The notes below the pieces were generated by a model. That model was given only the letters and a program-made list of their open reading frames with translations, searched no databases and was not told the DNA's origin. Positions 46,801 through 51,077 of a DNA stretch of 64,000 nt are shown in pieces (within the stretch, counting starts at the first letter, position 1; each line of letters starts with the position of its first letter). The translations under genes and the position numbers were made by a program. The DNA is from Aurelia coerulea (Eukaryota; Cnidaria; Scyphozoa; Semaeostomeae; Ulmaridae). The stretch is taken from the NCBI GenBank assembly GCA_039566865.1, contig CM076948.1, positions 24,005,001 through 24,069,000 of the forward strand, read 5' to 3'.

Positions 46801-49800
46801 ATCCGATACAGTTTTGATCCGCTACCGTGTAGATGGGAGGGTGATCCGTAACACTTTGATCCACAACACTTTTGATCCGCTACCGTGTAAACGGGGTCTA
46901 AATCTCTGAATTTCTAAACACAACATTTTTGAAAGGATACTTCAAAATACCATCATCTTCAGCCAACAGAAAAATCCTCAGATTTCCTGCAGTGTCCATG
47001 CAAGCTAAATGATTTTCTTCTGGCCCCCCAAATCGTATGTCTGTTACTTTTCCGTCAAATCCTTTGAGCAGTACTCTTGAAGATGTGTGGTGGTTTATCA
47101 CTCGCACATGCTCATCTCGACTTGTTTTTACTAAAAACAGACACAAATTATGAAGAATTTGACAAAGATCCTGCCTGAAACAAAAGTTACTGTCGGATGA
47201 GCCAGAAAAAGCATGGGGCATTGGAAAGTTTTACTGATGGAATTCATTTCACAAATTAGTCTTTTAAGAATTCATCGCATAGGAAAAAGGCTAACATAGA
47301 ACAAAACATTTTGGTCGAAATTGGTCCTTCCATTTTATAACTAATAGCGATTGTAGTTATATCTTGTTTCGCAACATTCAAAAATAGGCCTTCAATTAGT
47401 GGCGGACACTTGGGGGGGGGCCAGGGGGTGCGATCGCCCCCCAATGCTGGCTAGAACAAAGGTCTTTTGTTTGAAGACAATAGAAATAAACAATGCTTTT
47501 TAACTGAAACAATAGCTTTGCCCCCCTAATATTTGGCAAAGTGTCCACCACTGCCTTCAATCAGAATCATGCTTATGCATGTGTAAGTTTCTATATGATG
47601 ACAAAATAATGTGTTTCTACCAAACATTGGAACAATTCATTATGTTAGAGCAAAACAGGACAAATCATTTTTATTCGCTTTGTATCCTAGGGGATAATTC
47701 ATTGATTGATCTGAAGCAAGAAGTTTTTATAAAAAAGAAGCCTATAAAAAAGAAGCCTCTTCACCAGCATAGCTGTAAAAAAATTTTAAAAGTGATTATT
47801 AAACAATTTGTTGGTCCTTGTTCCATTTTTAAATGTAGACAGTGGTATTGAAGTCCGAGTTATGGTACGTTTTATGATGAAATATTTTGCAAGGGCTCTT
47901 ATTTTGCTAGAAGTGCTCTGCATACCCCAATCACAACCTATGCAAATAATCAATGACAGAACAAGTGTAACTTACCGCCAACTACATAAGCAACATATGT
48001 TTTGTTGCTTGCAACTAAATCTCCAAAATAATATCTTTGCTCCCAATCAAATTTGCAAACTTGACTAATTCTTATCTGCAAAAAAGGTAAGATATGATGC
48101 ACTTTAACAGAAGATTTTGGAGGACAACAATTTAGGATAAAAGATTTGAAAATTTTAGCCGTAAAGACTCTTTCTTTGGGCTTACTTAAAAAAAGATAGG
48201 ATTAAGCCACACTACAACGTATAAAAAAGCAGAATTTGAAAGATAGCATAAATTCAACATCCTGTTCTTGTCCTTGTACAACAACAAAGTTTTGCAACAA
48301 TACAACAAAGCGCTTAACTGGAAGTTGCATTAGGCAAGTGCATTTCAAAATGGGGAAAAAACTATTCTTTTTACAACAAGCAGAATTCTTCTTACATCAA
48401 GCAGAATTTGAAAGATAGCATAAATTCAACATCCTGTTCTTGTCCTTGTACAACAACAAAGTTTTGCAACAATACAACAAAGCGCTTGACTGGAAGTTGC
48501 ATTGGACAAGTGCATTTCAAAATAGGGAAGAAACTTTCTTTTCACATTGGACTAGAGTTGCTTTGTGTTTTGCATCCATCTAATCATCAACACTTTGAAA
48601 AAACGATACACTCCCTAAACTTAGTTTAAAATGTTGGATAACTCATGTTTGTGATATTCTTCACAAAATGTGGATGAGAAAGAGGATGTGATTTTTTCAA
48701 GCTGACTGAACAATGGAGGACATAACAATGTTTGCTACGCAGCAGCATCTAATTTGTTTTCATTCAGAGAGTGAGGTCAGCCTGTCTGTCTGGAGGCTAT
48801 GTAGCATGGCTCCTATGTGGCTAGCTCATGACTGCGATTCAGGGCTTGCAGCTAGTCTATGCCGATAAAAATCCAATACTTCAAAACCCCTCTGTCTCCT
48901 AAAAATTTGTGAGCTTTGATCATGTCATCATTTGCATTTTACATAAATTTCACAGCCAATGAATCAAAGGAGTGCAAAGGAACCACTCACAATGTTTATT
49001 GTTGCAATTGCCTCATTCCTGTTGCTACTGTTCTTGAAGAAGCAAATTATTGATGTCAATAAATGAAATGTTGAAGAAAGGGGGAATGAAATCAGACTGC
49101 ATAAATGTTATCTTGGAGGAATTCATTTACAAATATTGTAACAATCACTGCGTGGCGTGTACTATCTAGCAGACCATGGACGATTGGACAACAGGATCAT
49201 CAGACCATCATGCCCCCTCATTGACTGCTGTTATTGCTATCAATGAGGTATATAAATAATCCGATTTTGAGAATCAAAAGTGAATCTTGCAATTGTGAAT
49301 TGTCTGGTACAAACCTTGCTACTTGCATCACTATTGGCTTCATCATATTCACAAGGGAATACTGAAACATCGTTCCCATAGATACTGAAAGATGACTGAT
49401 TATCATCTCCTGTGCAGTGGCTGAAATAATAACAGAACAAACTCATACAAAATGCAACACGCTTTGCTAAGCCTATAATATTTGTTTCCTTTGAGCAATG
49501 CCAGAAAATATCAAACTTAATCCATCAGTACAAAACCAAGCTTACAAGGTTTTGTACAGAAGTGGAGGGTTAATACTTCTACTGTACTTCAACTGCTATT
49601 AGAATAGAGACTATTTCCTACCATTCATAAAACTATTCCAGACAAGTTAAACTCGTTGCAGTCAAAGGAAGGCAGCTTCCTCAATCTGACCCAGTTTATG
49701 TTAACTTCAACATTAGAGTTATAGCTCTTTAAAATTTTCATTATTTTGCAACAAATTTTGAGACTTACAGTGCTTGCTGGACAGGTTTGAGCAAGCTCAG

Positions 49801-50622
49801 TGGATCAACAGATTGAAGAGATGAGTTCACTGCCATCATCAATTGCTAAAAAGGGAAAATAGAATTCAATGTTTCTGATGCCTTCTTCATTCTTAAAAAT
49901 GAGGAACTTCTTGAATTGCAAGCATACGGATCCAAATTATCTTACTGAAACGCAAAACATGGTGATAAGAACAACATGAAAATATGCCATAGCTGTACAA
50001 ATTCTTCTCTAAAATTTAGAAAAATTCCTAAACAGTGTGTTTATAATGTTTTACATCCAATCTCACTTAAAATTTGGCTGTCACAAAATAGTTTTTCATG
50101 AACCAGCTTTCAATGAAAACACATATATGAGATGCTGCTAAAACAAATTGGTAAAACACTAACCTTCCTACCAGGAGATGAAATCAATGTGCTTGCAGAT
50201 TCAGTAACACTGTAGAATTTAAAGTATTGATAATTAGAAATAGAGGCAATTGAGAATAATTCTGATCAATGTCAGATGCAATGTACTGTACATACTTTAC
50301 AAGTAGAGGCCAATGACATGATATCTTAAAAGCATTTTAACATGCACAAGGTTTGCACTGTGATAAACATTGCTACAAACGGGTCCCACATCATAACCAG
50401 AAAACCCACCTCAAAACCAGAAGTGAAAAACGAAGTAGACGGGATCCATCTCGATTACTCCAGAACAGGCCTGAAGAAACGGTTTACTTCATTTAAACCA
50501 ATCACAGCTCGCTATTTCCCATATTACGAATTGGTGACGTAATTATAGCATAATCCCGTTGACAGTTATCACTTGGCACTTCATTCCTGAAAGCGTTTGA
50601 GGTACCGCGACCTGCACGCCAT
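19648..50622 (-). CDS. EDC4: Enhancer of mRNA-decapping protein 4 (Ge-1/Hedls), about 24 exons, about 1,270 aa
   Basis: Exons from 5' to 3' are listed separately; all 23 junctions keep frame. Family role: a P-body scaffold that bridges DCP2, DCP1a and XRN1 and promotes decapping in the cytoplasm. Seen: WD40-like beta-propeller at residues about 80-400 with KFDWEQRYYFGDL, LLKGFDGKVTDI, LATSSLDGSVKVWD, CLHEMQPHDG, RFLITGAKYNTELKVWC; acidic and Ser/Thr-rich linker about 440-785; coiled-coil region about 786-1072 with the AYREAFEN, NRKKRQ and RDPVLNQL motifs; C-terminal helical domain 1135-1270 with AFEAALTAADLSMVLFVCQ and SQPILLSLIQQL. These match human EDC4 in order; human is 1,401 residues, the difference lying mainly in the linker. 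Introns total about 27 kb and hold most of the window's MITEs. Uncertain: exon 1 and the exact donor of exon 16. Confidence 0.95.
19870..20290 (+). pseudogene. LINE 3' fragment
   Basis: The plus frame reads RFCRSCQNKIENETHFILSC and DEQKLIYLMSNEDELLLQTF, the zinc-knuckle-like C-terminus of LINE polyproteins, ending in an A-run at 20274-20283. Begins immediately upstream of EDC4's last exon, on the opposite strand. Confidence 0.8.
20690..21123 (-). pseudogene. LINE C-terminal fragment
   Basis: A 141-codon open frame containing LMCPTKDGIEDTEHFLSLCP and SFEVPRRDLLAGVSALLRP, typical of the end of LINE RT ORFs. In the last EDC4 intron, same strand as the gene. Confidence 0.82.
21124..21875. other. 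EDC4 last intron, unassigned
   Basis: Contains a small inverted pair (aatttggcaaccggtccca...agatacccttggga, 21690-21790 region). Otherwise nothing recognised. Confidence 0.35.
21876..22016. repeat. partial family A element next to EDC4 exon 23
   Basis: Right half only, ending agatttggaacccatgct. Stops about ten bases from the exon 23 donor. Confidence 0.7.
22028..22245 (-). CDS. EDC4: EDC4 exon 23 (C-terminal domain)
   Basis: Acceptor cccatacag, donor gtaagtat. Encodes AFEAALTAADLSMVLFVCQK, VDPDDLFTKNGS and LSQPILLSLIQQLSVDL, the most conserved part of EDC4. Mutator-like MITE ends sit 28 bases before and about 10 bases after this exon. Confidence 0.98.
22274..22778. mobile_element. Mutator-like MITE, family A, copy 3
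   Basis: Ends agcatagggctcaaatct and agatttgagccctatgtt, with perfect 9-bp repeats CTGTTATGA (22265-22273, 22779-22787). Starts 28 bases upstream of the exon 23 acceptor. Confidence 0.92.
23063..23249 (-). CDS. EDC4: EDC4 exon 22
   Basis: Acceptor tctaaacag, donor gtatgtgc. Encodes FKSELLAAIDKKISQGLSDT, ALLGQLKDDLNASIQAIPVG and an acidic end ENIDEEDIM; same place as the human VALKEQQAAVTSSIMQAMR helix. Phase 0 at the end. Confidence 0.93.
23270..23700 (-). pseudogene. LINE 3' fragment
   Basis: The minus frame reads LRNAEVNLRLPLLKSVGGHK and FAYRGAKLWNSLGPEIRNTS, the same RT C-terminal pattern as at 14303, then a tail rich in aatgaaatg on that strand (23270-23295). Confidence 0.85.
23757..24267. 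mobile_element. Mutator-like MITE, family A, copy 4
   Basis: Ends agcatagggctcaaatct and agatttgagccctatgtt, with perfect 9-bp repeats CTAATGAAC at 23748-23756 and 24268-24276. Confidence 0.92.
24341..24868. mobile_element. Mutator-like MITE, family A, copy 5
   Basis: Ends agcatagcttccaaatct and agatttggaacctatgct, perfect 9-bp repeats GAGTCAAAT at 24332-24340 and 24869-24877. Interior belongs to the same subtype as the 3761 copy. Confidence 0.92.
24880..25180. repeat. degenerate family A interior
   Basis: Shares ttgatatcttggttag..aaaatggcggca, tgacgtcatcaaatttctaa and catgaattctttc phrases with family A elements but lacks both ends. Confidence 0.55.
25400..25590. repeat. partial family B element (right arm)
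   Basis: Contains gcacaacgagcgagcaagct, acctgggttttagagcaac and tttcctttgtctgcaatcgc as in family B right arms. Ends 25 bases before the EDC4 exon 21 donor. Confidence 0.7.
25615..25798 (-). CDS. EDC4: EDC4 exon 21
   Basis: Acceptor ttgtccatgacag, donor gtatgt. Encodes FDKMDGHFENRKKRQMEMRD, PVLNQLQGLVQTFQDTADRL and LMRNQIADVMG, aligning with human ESHMKSRKAREQEAREPVLA. Ends in phase 2. Confidence 0.96.
25871..26067. repeat. inverted-repeat MITE
   Basis: Ends caaatcggctaaggtttgtt and acaaagcttagccgattttg, both followed inward by the complementary acccatttcaa/ttgaaatgggt. ORFs on both strands here are palindrome by-products. Confidence 0.75.
26640..26820. repeat. repeat shared with 40490-41010
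   Basis: gtgtagacttattacctgga, tgacgcttcggtcaacaga and the tggagcgacaacaacaacaa stretch followed by ttcaactcaatgagatgagc recur in reverse orientation at 40490-40545 and 40930-41010, where about 385 bases separate the two parts. Confidence 0.65.
26846..27011 (-). CDS. EDC4: EDC4 exon 20
   Basis: Acceptor ttgttttag, donor gtaagtatg. Encodes AVAESIGFTAATILEGTLPN, AYREAFENVLIPSYERACKE and MFGQINQAFEKGTKA; human has AYREAFQSVVLPAFEKSCQA followed by MFQQINDSFRLGTQ. Very strong match; ends in phase 1. Confidence 0.97.
27237..27296 (-). CDS. EDC4: EDC4 exon 19 (60 nt)
   Basis: Acceptor tttattctag, donor gtaatgg. Encodes KLAAIEKTLREEVSIMVKSK, matching human KLTAVEGSMKENISKLLKSK across its whole length. 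Phases 0 and 0. Confidence 0.93.
27778..27848. repeat. 14-bp tandem repeat, five units
   Basis: Unit cgagggaattcttt repeated five times with one or two substitutions, each containing GAATTC. In EDC4 intron after exon 18. Confidence 0.85.
27894..27949 (-). CDS. EDC4: EDC4 exon 18 (56 nt)
   Basis: Acceptor aattgtttcag, donor gtaagttc. Encodes MQKLVGSAMDQVTSHVTV, continuing the helical region (human SRSLEPMAGQLSNSVATK). A 14-bp tandem repeat lies about 45 bases past the donor. Confidence 0.88.
28067..28317. repeat. inverted-repeat element (MITE-like)
   Basis: Outer ends agtctgtttcacattgg and ccaatgtgaaacagact are complementary. Inside is a further inverted pair (gacttggg-type around 28185-28210 not resolved). 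Confidence 0.6.
28380..28530 (+). repeat. retroelement 3' tail
   Basis: gccatgggggtagacattgt, tgctcctcatggtatcgtcc and ttgtagtgttgcatag are shared with 35290-35390 and, more distantly, 18920-19035. Ends in an A-run at 28511. Confidence 0.6.
28734..29837. mobile_element. C-rich taccgta MITE split by a LINE fragment
   Basis: Ends taccgtaaaagctttactaa and ttaatagagcttctacggta. Poly-pyrimidine arms of ctaataagcccctccc type. The LINE at 28880-29572 interrupts between 'ccatttatttagct' and 'aaacgagtttgcatgtt', which are adjacent in the 41296 copy. Confidence 0.82.
28880..29572 (+). pseudogene. LINE 3' fragment, 155-codon ORF, (aaatc)n tail
   Basis: Reads YRSLVEPYLRYSCPVWGVSG, LQKLQNRAARIVTNSAYDAS, SFSYKGAKLWNDLSIEIKSS and stops at 29370; the 3' UTR ends in about seven aaatc units (29539-29572). 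A CR1/L2-type 5'-truncated insertion, open throughout, so relatively young. Confidence 0.9.
29907..30234. mobile_element. TTAA MITE with short ORF, copy 2
   Basis: Bounded by ttaaaggggctccgtcgtca and gatgacggagcccctttaa. The plus-strand ORF keeps LGYKWIFNGRFLVAWVKPPN and KLQRTMDEQWIISDT. Confidence 0.88.
30403..30558 (-). CDS. EDC4: EDC4 exon 17 (coiled coil)
   Basis: Acceptor gaaatatag, donor gtaagc. Encodes QKLDSFSTSVQANLQQSQDR and AVNNSITGKLDKILKSEVK, corresponding to the human LSQALSSAVAGRLERSIRDEIKK region. Phase 1 in and out. Confidence 0.92.
30953..31190 (-). CDS. EDC4: EDC4 exon 16 (coiled coil)
   Basis: Acceptor ctcttcccag. Encodes NVQPIGIILKMLQDQQKHIT followed by heptad-like QLTKTVEDLSLRLGEQ. 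Two donors three bases apart (end 30953 before gttgta, or 30950 before gtatcc) both keep phase 1, so one residue is ambiguous. Confidence 0.88.
31490..32067. mobile_element. TA-type palindromic MITE, copy 2
   Basis: Ends ccgggtgtcccaaaatgatg and tcattttgggacaccccgg with TA at each side; arms contain the ccaacattttagatgtgata phrase seen at 15420-15560. Two opposite-strand ORFs (31504-31782, 31723-31962) are mirror images. Confidence 0.88.
32088..32255. repeat. partial family A element, left part
   Basis: agatctttaaaaaggttagt, aattctaagacctatttctt and taattctaccactggac match the left half of the 24341 copy. Confidence 0.6.
32395..32945. repeat. inverted repeat with about 120-bp arms
   Basis: Left ttgatttgctgatatcactt and cattactctcataaagtgg pair with right ccacgttataagagtaatg and aaatgatatcagcaaatcaa. 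Interior about 300 bp without coding signal. Confidence 0.7.
33194..33661 (-). CDS. EDC4: EDC4 exon 15 (charged linker)
   Basis: Acceptor gcattccag, donor gtgagt. The largest exon: 156 residues, from VLSEGEIEKSASVESSRSS to RPMSKKQD. Basic KR and SP motifs (ISSPKRSEK) alternate with acidic stretches; no folded domain is evident. Phases 0 and 0. Confidence 0.92.
33744..34050. mobile_element. C/G-tract taccgta MITE, truncated
   Basis: Left end taccgcaaaagctctattaa and ggagcttattagagg arms; shares the atatcaaaattaacatgcaa segment with 28734 copy. The right terminal repeat is not found. Confidence 0.65.
34090..34480. repeat. nested inverted repeat beside EDC4 exon 14
   Basis: tatggtattaaaatggcaga at 34130 pairs with tctgccattttaataccata at 34447; taccacctttaccaaatat at 34198 pairs with atatttggtaaaggtggta at 34101. 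Two hairpins share one arm. Ends about 70 bases from exon 14. Confidence 0.7.
34548..34822 (-). CDS. EDC4: EDC4 exon 14 (low-complexity linker)
   Basis: Acceptor ctatcttatag, donor gttagt. Encodes 91 residues rich in Ser, Thr, Asp and Glu, starting ARDAMSDITEGQSS and ending DVPEDYE. Consistent with the Ser-rich linker after the propeller; phase 2-nt in, 0 out. Confidence 0.9.
34858..35218. mobile_element. MITE with ggctgcggtcacac ends
   Basis: Ends ggctgcggtcacactg and agtgtgaccgcagcc, flanked by AAT on both sides. Starts 36 bases upstream of the exon 14 acceptor. Confidence 0.75.
35290..35395 (+). repeat. retroelement 3' tail
   Basis: gaccatggggtagacatgct, tgctcctcgtggccttgtcc and ctgtagttttgtatgg are related to 28395-28480; the TA MITE at 35396 follows directly and was probably inserted into it. 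Confidence 0.55.
35396..35870. mobile_element. TA-type MITE (tacagtaaaaacc family), copy 2
   Basis: Ends tacagtaaaaaccggcgtat and atacgtgggtttttactgta. The ggttcttatgt and attcacaacagaa phrases recur internally as an inverted pair. Confidence 0.82.
36012..36109 (-). CDS. EDC4: EDC4 exon 13
   Basis: Acceptor aatttctttcag, donor gtaagtgg. Encodes SLQKLHIRYSPYCSVPPPTP and SICTAVSSEDHM; human has ALQDVQIRFQPQ at this place. A MITE starts 20 bases upstream of the acceptor. Ends in phase 1. Confidence 0.88.
36130..36545. mobile_element. TA-type MITE (tacagtaaaaacc family), copy 3
   Basis: Ends tacagtaaaaacccgcacat and atgtgcgggtttttactgta; the interior matches the 3095-3466 relic closely. Lies 20 bases upstream of the EDC4 exon 13 acceptor, in the expected branch-point zone. 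Confidence 0.88.
36546..37260. other. EDC4 intron, unassigned
   Basis: No terminal repeats or coding pattern recognised. Confidence 0.3.
37261..37583. mobile_element. TTAA MITE with short ORF, copy 3
   Basis: Bounded by ttaaaggggctccgtcgtca and tgacgacggagcccctttaa. The minus-strand ORF keeps LGYKWIFNGHFLVAWVKPPN. Its end is 12 bases from the exon 12 donor. Confidence 0.88.
37597..37931 (-). CDS. EDC4: EDC4 exon 12 (propeller end and acidic segment)
   Basis: Acceptor ttgttccag, donor gtaagc. Encodes VLYLLQLYQDSQEG (human VLYVMELLQNQEEG), FTSLTECILAQPMLSY, an acidic DED-rich insert, and LVSLKMFGIHVK (human LIKLFCVHTK). A TTAA MITE ends about 12 bases beyond the donor. Confidence 0.95.
37932..39114. 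other. EDC4 intron, unassigned with low-complexity tracts
   Basis: Contains a 90-bp segment repeated in tandem (agaacctggaacaaatcaag at 37926 and agagcctggaagaaatcaag at 38046, each followed by gtgaaaaatt), an A-run at 38397 and tagatt repeats at 38505-38550. Confidence 0.5.
39115..39193 (-). CDS. EDC4: EDC4 exon 11
   Basis: Acceptor ttcctttcag, donor gtaatc. Encodes RNPFPRLKPLLDKSALFFIL and SDVKRQ, matching human LKVCLDLSAEYLILSDVQRK. Phase 0 at the end. Confidence 0.94.
39562..39597 (-). CDS. EDC4: EDC4 exon 10 (36-nt small exon)
   Basis: Acceptor ctatttttag, donor gtaagtat. Encodes FCANPQTSPSE; with the split codon it reads LRFCANP, aligning with human TIRFSPD. Phases 2 in and 2 out. Confidence 0.87.
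39598..41010. repeat. EDC4 intron with shared repeat (40490-41010)
   Basis: 40490-40545 and 40930-41010 are the reverse counterparts of 26640-26820. The rest is unassigned; an ORF at 40274-40462 shows no recognisable motif. Confidence 0.45.
41063..41239 (-). CDS. EDC4: EDC4 exon 9 (WD40)
   Basis: Acceptor ccatttttag, donor gtagga. Encodes CLHEMQPHDGEPVTALFFCD, then WRFLITGAKYNTELKVWC and SVSWKCLQVL, near-identical in pattern to human EDC4. Ends in phase 2. Confidence 0.96.
41296..41654. mobile_element. C-rich taccgta MITE, copy without LINE
   Basis: Right end acttgatagagcttttacggta; left aaaagctccatttagctccc eroded. Interior atttattttgctaaacaagt gives the uninterrupted version of the 28734 element. 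Confidence 0.75.
41959..42068 (-). CDS. EDC4: EDC4 exon 8 (WD40 repeat)
   Basis: Acceptor cttttttttag, donor gtatct. Encodes PITQLVISPNLEVLATSSLD and GSVKVWDINFEKDQSP, a canonical WD repeat matching human LSPDGTVLATASHDGFVKFW. Ends in phase 2. Confidence 0.96.
42257..42503 (-). CDS. EDC4: EDC4 exon 7 (WD40)
   Basis: Acceptor ctttgtaaag, donor gtaagaaa. Encodes YDLLLDIQRNEPEP, CLVSWAPSIIDEDNDEDEPE, and the AEVFSINTVIRG strand, ending VIDGHMK in phase 0. The intron upstream holds a 2.8-kb palindrome beginning only about 80 bases away. Confidence 0.92.
42580..45410. mobile_element. 2.8-kb fold-back element in EDC4 intron
   Basis: Arms about 1.3 kb each, about 95% alike by eye, run from 'aaatagcctttaaataacgg' to its complement at 45380-45410 and close on a centre near 43950. 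Paired landmarks: gttaactcctgtaaaag (42667/45310), tgaggtggcagattcaa (42922/44968), ctgatgctcttgcaaatt (43549/44340). The loop carries a third copy of a gtcattccaaataagaacaa...cctcagaaaaaaatttca segment (43873-43980). No intact ORF. Confidence 0.88.
45590..46290. repeat. imperfect inverted repeat
   Basis: ccaaacattggagatacgag and aaaatttagagtgcaccc (45757-45812) pair with ggtgcactctaaattttg and ctcgtatctccaacgtttgg (46098-46147). Outer parts with aagatatcttgac and gatatcttatcg are more decayed. Confidence 0.65.
46401..46898. mobile_element. MITE with gaccccgtttacacgg ends
   Basis: Ends agaccctgtttacacggtag and taccgtgtaaacggggtct. 'gatccg' and 'gcggatca' recur more than fifteen times in both orientations. 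Ends about 40 bases from the exon 6 donor. Confidence 0.82.
46941..47130 (-). CDS. EDC4: EDC4 exon 6 (WD40)
   Basis: Acceptor ctgtttttag. Contains VRVINHHTSSRVLLKGFDGK and LACMDTAGNLRIFLL (human LACLDEAGNLFVWRL). The donor AA|gtatcc is weak but is the only one giving phase 2 into exon 7; it keeps the reading ILK-YDLLLDIQ. Confidence 0.92.
47398..47552. mobile_element. short MITE with agtggcggacactt ends
   Basis: 155 bp bounded by agtggcggacacttgggg and caaagtgtccaccact. Inside is ccagggggtgcgatcgcccc, like the 11210 element. Confidence 0.7.
47976..48075 (-). CDS. EDC4: EDC4 exon 5 (WD40 start)
   Basis: Acceptor ttttttgcag, donor gtaagttac. Encodes IRISQVCKFDWEQRYYFGDL and VASNKTYVAYVVG; the KYDWEQKYYYGNL block of human EDC4 is unmistakable. 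Ends in phase 1. Confidence 0.95.
48229..48538. repeat. 172-bp tandem duplication
   Basis: gcagaatttgaaagatagca through ttttgcaacaatacaacaaa and onwards occurs at 48229-48400 and again from 48401, with few differences. The duplicated ORF in it (MKDSINSTSCSCPCTTT) is antisense to EDC4 and has no support. Confidence 0.85.
48539..49314. other. EDC4 intron, unassigned
   Basis: No repeats with paired ends or coding pattern recognised. Confidence 0.3.
49315..49420 (-). CDS. EDC4: EDC4 exon 4
   Basis: Acceptor ttattatttcag, donor gtttgt. Encodes HCTGDDNQSSFSIYGNDVSV through SDASSK, aligning with the human segment that starts CLSGDDSS and ends SSISSK. Phase 0 at the end. Confidence 0.87.
49769..49845 (-). 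CDS. EDC4: EDC4 exon 3
   Basis: Acceptor ctttttag, donor gtaagtct. Encodes QLMMAVNSSLQSVDPLSLLK and PVQQA, ending in phase 2, which joins exon 4 as QQAL-HCTGDD. Not recognisably conserved before the GDD motif. Confidence 0.75.
50164..50209 (-). CDS. EDC4: EDC4 exon 2
   Basis: Minus-strand acceptor ttaaattctacag, donor gttagtg. Encodes VTESASTLISSPGRK with one base completing a codon before it and phase 0 after it. Poorly conserved N-terminal tail; the call rests on phase and splice sites. Confidence 0.6.
50612..50622 (-). CDS. EDC4: EDC4 exon 1, tentative start codon
   Basis: A short ATG-led segment reading M-A-C and two bases before a GCAG|GTCGCG donor gives the phase 2 that exon 2 requires. 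The resulting MACS start resembles the vertebrate MASC start, but 11 bases are weak evidence. Another ATG near 50871 (MLENSESVRRQK, then gtatga) has a better donor but the wrong phase unless another exon lies between. Confidence 0.25.
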
Positions 50623-51077
50623 ACGATCAGCATGCCAGCAGCGGGAAATTTTTATCTTGGTATCTGCTAATCGATTGAAAAGGCCCACGGCGCTTGCAAG
50701 GAGGCCAGAAGGTCTCTTGGTTCAAACGAAGTTTAAAAGACTGCGAAGGGGGGAAGGGGGATTCAAACAAAATCTTTCCCTTATTCGGACTCAGAAACAA
50801 GAACAATTAAAACACGAAAGAAGAAATCGTCATACCTTTTGGCGTCGGACTGATTCTGAATTTTCCAACATTTGTTCTCGGTTATCATATCAAATCATTA
50901 CATTTCTTGTCTGTCAAGCAAATTTTGCGGGAAAGAAGATTGCGCGCCAAATTTCCCGATGAGTCTTCACCATACTAGCCATTGCCTTTATGCTGCTTTG
51001 GTATCACGTCTTGCAGTCTTCCAGTATATATCAGTTCTCAGAAAAGATGTTCCATTCTCCAGTTATGTAAACAGGCA
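50623..51077. other. region upstream of EDC4, possible promoter
   Basis: Less AT-rich than flanking DNA, with several CG dinucleotides. No TATA or other decisive motif. It may continue the left arm of the inverted duplication, but the partner sequence is outside the window. Confidence 0.35.

Noticed and set aside
46340..46864. ORFs of 86 and 61 codons
   Set aside because: Lie within the gatccg-repeat MITE; composition follows the repeat.
48236..48629. Repeated MKDSINSTSCSCPCTTT ORFs
   Set aside because: Produced by the 172-bp tandem duplication; antisense to EDC4 intron sequence.
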